Source of the DNA: Enterococcus_D entomosocium
GTDB taxonomy: Bacteria > Bacillota > Bacilli > Lactobacillales > Enterococcaceae
Assembly: GCF_030441895.1 (NCBI RefSeq)
Contig: NZ_JARJAS010000043.1
Reading direction: 5' to 3' (one strand)
DNA: 7,967 nucleotides
Positions 5,722 through 7,967 of the stretch are shown here, in pieces (the first letter of the stretch is position 1; each line of letters opens with the position of its first letter). A program made the translations under genes and the position numbers. The notes under the pieces were generated by a model. It had not been told where the DNA came from. It did not search any database and saw nothing but the letters and a program-made list of their open reading frames with translations.

Positions 5722-7967
5722 CTAATCTTTATCCTTCTTCCTTTTTCTTACCACGAATACAAAAATTCCCATGACAATAAGCGATCCCGCCAATACCATT
5801 GATACCTGTCCGATTAATGATTCACCAGTATTAGGTAATTTTTTATTTGAATCAGAGAAGTTGTTATCTGTCGATAAATCATTATCAGAATTATCTTGTT
5901 CACTATCGACTTTATTTATCACATAGATATAAACAACTTCTTGCGGGTTTTCGGTAAAGATTCCTGAAGAATTATCTGGTATTCCTGTCAAGTGCCAACC
6001 AGGAATCTCTTTGGCTTCACTTTCATATGGCAAGCCAACTTTTCCGCTCAGGATACTTGGCTCTGATAGTTGATTCCCTTCAGTATCGACATATCTAACA
6101 GTGATCGGTGCGGCATCCGAGCGGTCGTAAACATACACCGCTTCTTGTGGCTCTTCAGTAAATGTTCCTGAAGCATTGTCCGGTGTTTCCAACACATACC
6201 AGCCAGGGATCTCTTTGGCTTCACTTTCATATGGTAAGCCAACCTTTCCGCTCAGGATACTTGGTTCTGCCAGCTGGTTTCCTTCGGAATCTTGGTACTT
6301 CACAGTAACTGGTGCGGCATCTGATCGATCATACACGTACACCACTTCTTGTGGGTCTTCAGTGAAAGTCCCTGAAGCATTGTCCGGTGTTTCAATCACA
6401 TACCACCCACGAATCTCTTTGGATTCACTTTCATATGGCAAACCAACTTTTCCGCTTAATATACTTGGCTCTGCTAGCTGGTTTCCTTCGGAATCTTGGT
6501 ACTTCACAGTAACTGGTGCGGCATCTGATCGATCATACACGTACACCACTTCTTGTGGGTCTTCAGTGAAAGTCCCTGAAGCATTGTCTGGCGTTTCAGT
6601 TACATACCAACCAGGGATCTCTTTGGCTTCACTTTCATATGGCAAACCAACTTTTCCGCTTAATATACTTGGCTCTGCTAGCTGGTTTCCTTCGGAATCT
6701 TGGTACTTCACAGTAACTGGTGCGGCATCTGATCGATCGTACACGTACACCACTTCTTGCGGCTCTTCAGTGAAAGTCCCTGAAGCATTGTCTGGCGTTT
6801 CAGTTACGTACCAACCAGGGATCTCTTTGGCTTCACTTTCATATGGCAAACCGACTTTCCCGCTTAGGATACTTGGTTCTGATAATTGATTACCTTCAGT
6901 ATCGACATATCTAACGGTGACCGGTGCGGCATCTGATCGATCGTACACGTACACCACTTCTTGCGGCTCTTCAGTGAAAGTCCCTGAAGCATTGTCTGGC
7001 GTTTCAGTTACGTACCAACCAGGAATCTCTTTGGCTTCACTTTCATAAGGCAAACCGACTTTTCCGCTTAATATACTTGGCTCTGCTAGCTGGTTTCCTT
7101 CGTAATCTTGGTACTTCACGGTGACCGGTGCGGCATCTGATCGATCGTACACGTACACTACTTCTTGCGGCTCTTCAGTGAACGTCCCTGAAGCGTTGAC
7201 TGGCGTTTCAGTTACATACCAACCAGGAATCTCTTTGGCTTCACTTTCATATGATAAACCAACTTTTCCGCTTAATATACTTGGCTCTGATAGTTGATTC
7301 CCTTCGGTATCTTGATATTTCACGGTGACCGGTGCGGCATCCGAGCGGTCGTAAACGTACACCACTTCTTGTGGCTCTTCAGTGAACGTCCCTGAAGCGT
7401 TGACTGGCGTTTCAGTTACATACCAACCAGGAATCTCTTTGGCTTCACTTTCATATGGTAAGCCAACCTTTCCGCTCAGGATACTTGGTTCTGCCAGCTG
7501 GTTTCCTTCGGAATTTTGGTACTTCACAGTAACTGGTGCGGCATCTGATCGATCATACACGTACACCACTTCTTGTGGGTCTTCAGTGAAAGTCCCTGAA
7601 GCGTTGACTGGCGTTTCAGTTACGTACCAACCAGGAATCTCTTTGGCTTCACTTTCATAAGGCAAACCGACTTTCCCGCTTAGGATACTTGGTTCTGATA
7701 ATTGATTACCTTCAGTATCGACATATCTAACGGTGACCGGTGCGGCATCTGATCGATCGTACACGTACACCACTTCTTGCGGATCTTCAGTGAAAGTCCC
7801 TGAAGCATTGTCTGGCGTTTCAGTTACGTACCAACCAGGGATCTCTTTGGCTTCACTTTCATATGGCAAACCAACTTTTCCGCTTAATATACTTGGCTCT
7901 GCTAGCTGGTTTCCTTCGGAATCTTGGTACTTCACAGTGACCGGTGCGGCATCTGATCGATCGTACG
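5722..7967 (-). CDS. LPXTG-anchored MucBP-repeat surface protein, N-terminus outside window
   Basis: The frame is open to the right edge, giving 747 C-terminal residues; the GTG near 7935 is an internal Val inside a repeat, not a start. The visible protein is ten tandem 68-residue MucBP domains, of the pattern VTVKYQDSEGNQLAEPSILS...GLPYESEAKEIPGWYV...ASGTFTE.PQEVVYVYDRSDAAP. MucBP domains are found in mucus-binding and other surface proteins of lactobacilli, listeriae and enterococci. The last unit is diverged (GWHLTGIPDNSSGIF, YIYV). A short Asp/Ser/Asn-rich linker of about 25 residues follows, then LPNTGE (LPNTG at 5824-5838), a hydrophobic helix and a RKRKKDKD tail: a complete sortase A sorting signal. 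The protein is thus linked to peptidoglycan, with the repeats as a stalk or as mucin-binding units. The N-terminal signal peptide, ligand domain and promoter are not in view. Mucin binding is a family expectation, not proven here. Confidence 0.95.
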   Translation of the reverse strand, partial: YDRSDAAPVTVKYQDSEGNQLAEPSILSGKVGLPYESEAKEIPGWYVTETPDNASGTFTEDPQEVVYVYDRSDAAPVTVRYVDTEGNQLSEPSILSGKVGLPYESEAKEIPGWYVTETPVNASGTFTEDPQEVVYVYDRSDAAPVTVKYQNSEGNQLAEPSILSGKVGLPYESEAKEIPGWYVTETPVNASGTFTEEPQEVVYVYDRSDAAPVTVKYQDTEGNQLSEPSILSGKVGLSYESEAKEIPGWYVTETPVNASGTFTEEPQEVVYVYDRSDAAPVTVKYQDYEGNQLAEPSILSGKVGLPYESEAKEIPGWYVTETPDNASGTFTEEPQEVVYVYDRSDAAPVTVRYVDTEGNQLSEPSILSGKVGLPYESEAKEIPGWYVTETPDNASGTFTEEPQEVVYVYDRSDAAPVTVKYQDSEGNQLAEPSILSGKVGLPYESEAKEIPGWYVTETPDNASGTFTEDPQEVVYVYDRSDAAPVTVKYQDSEGNQLAEPSILSGKVGLPYESESKEIRGWYVIETPDNASGTFTEDPQEVVYVYDRSDAAPVTVKYQDSEGNQLAEPSILSGKVGLPYESEAKEIPGWYVLETPDNASGTFTEEPQEAVYVYDRSDAAPITVRYVDTEGNQLSEPSILSGKVGLPYESEAKEIPGWHLTGIPDNSSGIFTENPQEVVYIYVINKVDSEQDNSDNDLSTDNNFSDSNKKLPNTGESLIGQVSMVLAGSLIVMGIFVFVVRKRKKDKD
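5902..7941 (-). repeat. Ten tandem 204-bp MucBP repeats
   Basis: Units of exactly 204 bp (68 codons) start, in reading order, at 7941, 7737, 7533, 7329, 7125, 6921, 6717, 6513, 6309 and 6105; the last loses similarity in its final residues. The end of another unit is visible at 7942-7967, so the array continues. Two start types exist, KYQDSEGNQLAEP and RYVDTEGNQLSEP; the second occurs in units 2, 6 and 10. Silent markers make a mosaic: units 2 and 6, 3 and 9, and 7 and 8 are near-identical over long stretches, which shows past shuffling. Copy number in an assembly of such repeats may be wrong. Confidence 0.95.

Noticed and set aside
6048..6242. Minus-strand open frame of 64 codons in another phase
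   Set aside because: It lies wholly inside the MucBP coding frame and is an out-of-phase shadow.
6176..6889. Long open frame of 237 codons on the plus strand
   Set aside because: It is antisense to the MucBP repeats. Because each unit is 204 bp, a stop-free antisense frame in one unit stays open through all similar units. It has no ribosome site and its product is just a repeated shadow sequence.
7382..7660. Plus-strand open frame of 92 codons
   Set aside because: Same cause: antisense shadow of the MucBP repeats.
5902..7941. Regular repeats that might suggest a CRISPR array or satellite DNA
   Set aside because: The 204-bp units are coding, in frame and match the MucBP protein domain; there is no repeat-spacer pattern.

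Overview
The window looks like a cell-surface and adhesion locus of a low-GC Gram-positive bacterium of the order Lactobacillales. An Enterococcus-like genus is the best guess. The support is a sortase-anchored LPNTG protein with MucBP repeats, a Cna_B/SpaA-type adhesin, an Mga/AtxA-type regulator, AT-rich intergenic DNA, strong AGGAGG-type ribosome sites and use of TTG starts. The genus is an inference. All five convincing genes lie on the minus strand, so they read from right to left.

From right to left: (1) 5722-7967 is the C-terminal part of a MucBP-repeat surface protein that runs off the right edge. It has ten 68-residue repeats, an LPNTG sortase signal, a membrane helix and a basic tail, and a hairpin terminator follows at 5680-5714. 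(2) 5306-5650 is a 114-residue acidic cytoplasmic protein I do not recognise. (3) 4646-5305 has no convincing gene but holds a perfect 16-bp inverted repeat and, next to the regulator, a good -10 box. (4) 3188-4645 is an Mga/AtxA-type transcription regulator (485 residues) with a TTG start, followed by a probable terminator at 3087-3122. (5) A promoter with a good -10 and a poor -35 near 3005-3033 precedes a possible eight-codon leader peptide, a 116-residue single-pass membrane or secreted protein (2585-2935), and a large Cna_B-domain adhesin (2581 to beyond position 1). The adhesin starts at TTG three bases after the small gene's stop, with its ribosome site inside the end of the small gene.

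Working model (inference): the Mga-like regulator activates the codirectional two-gene operon encoding the small membrane protein and the adhesin, as Mga-family regulators often do for adjacent surface genes in streptococci and enterococci. The promoter lacks a good -35, which fits a need for an activator. The MucBP protein may belong to the same adhesion island, but its promoter is outside the window. Both surface proteins carry near-identical in-frame DNA repeats, so their length probably varies between strains by recombination.

No tRNA, rRNA, CRISPR array, complete insertion sequence or origin was seen.
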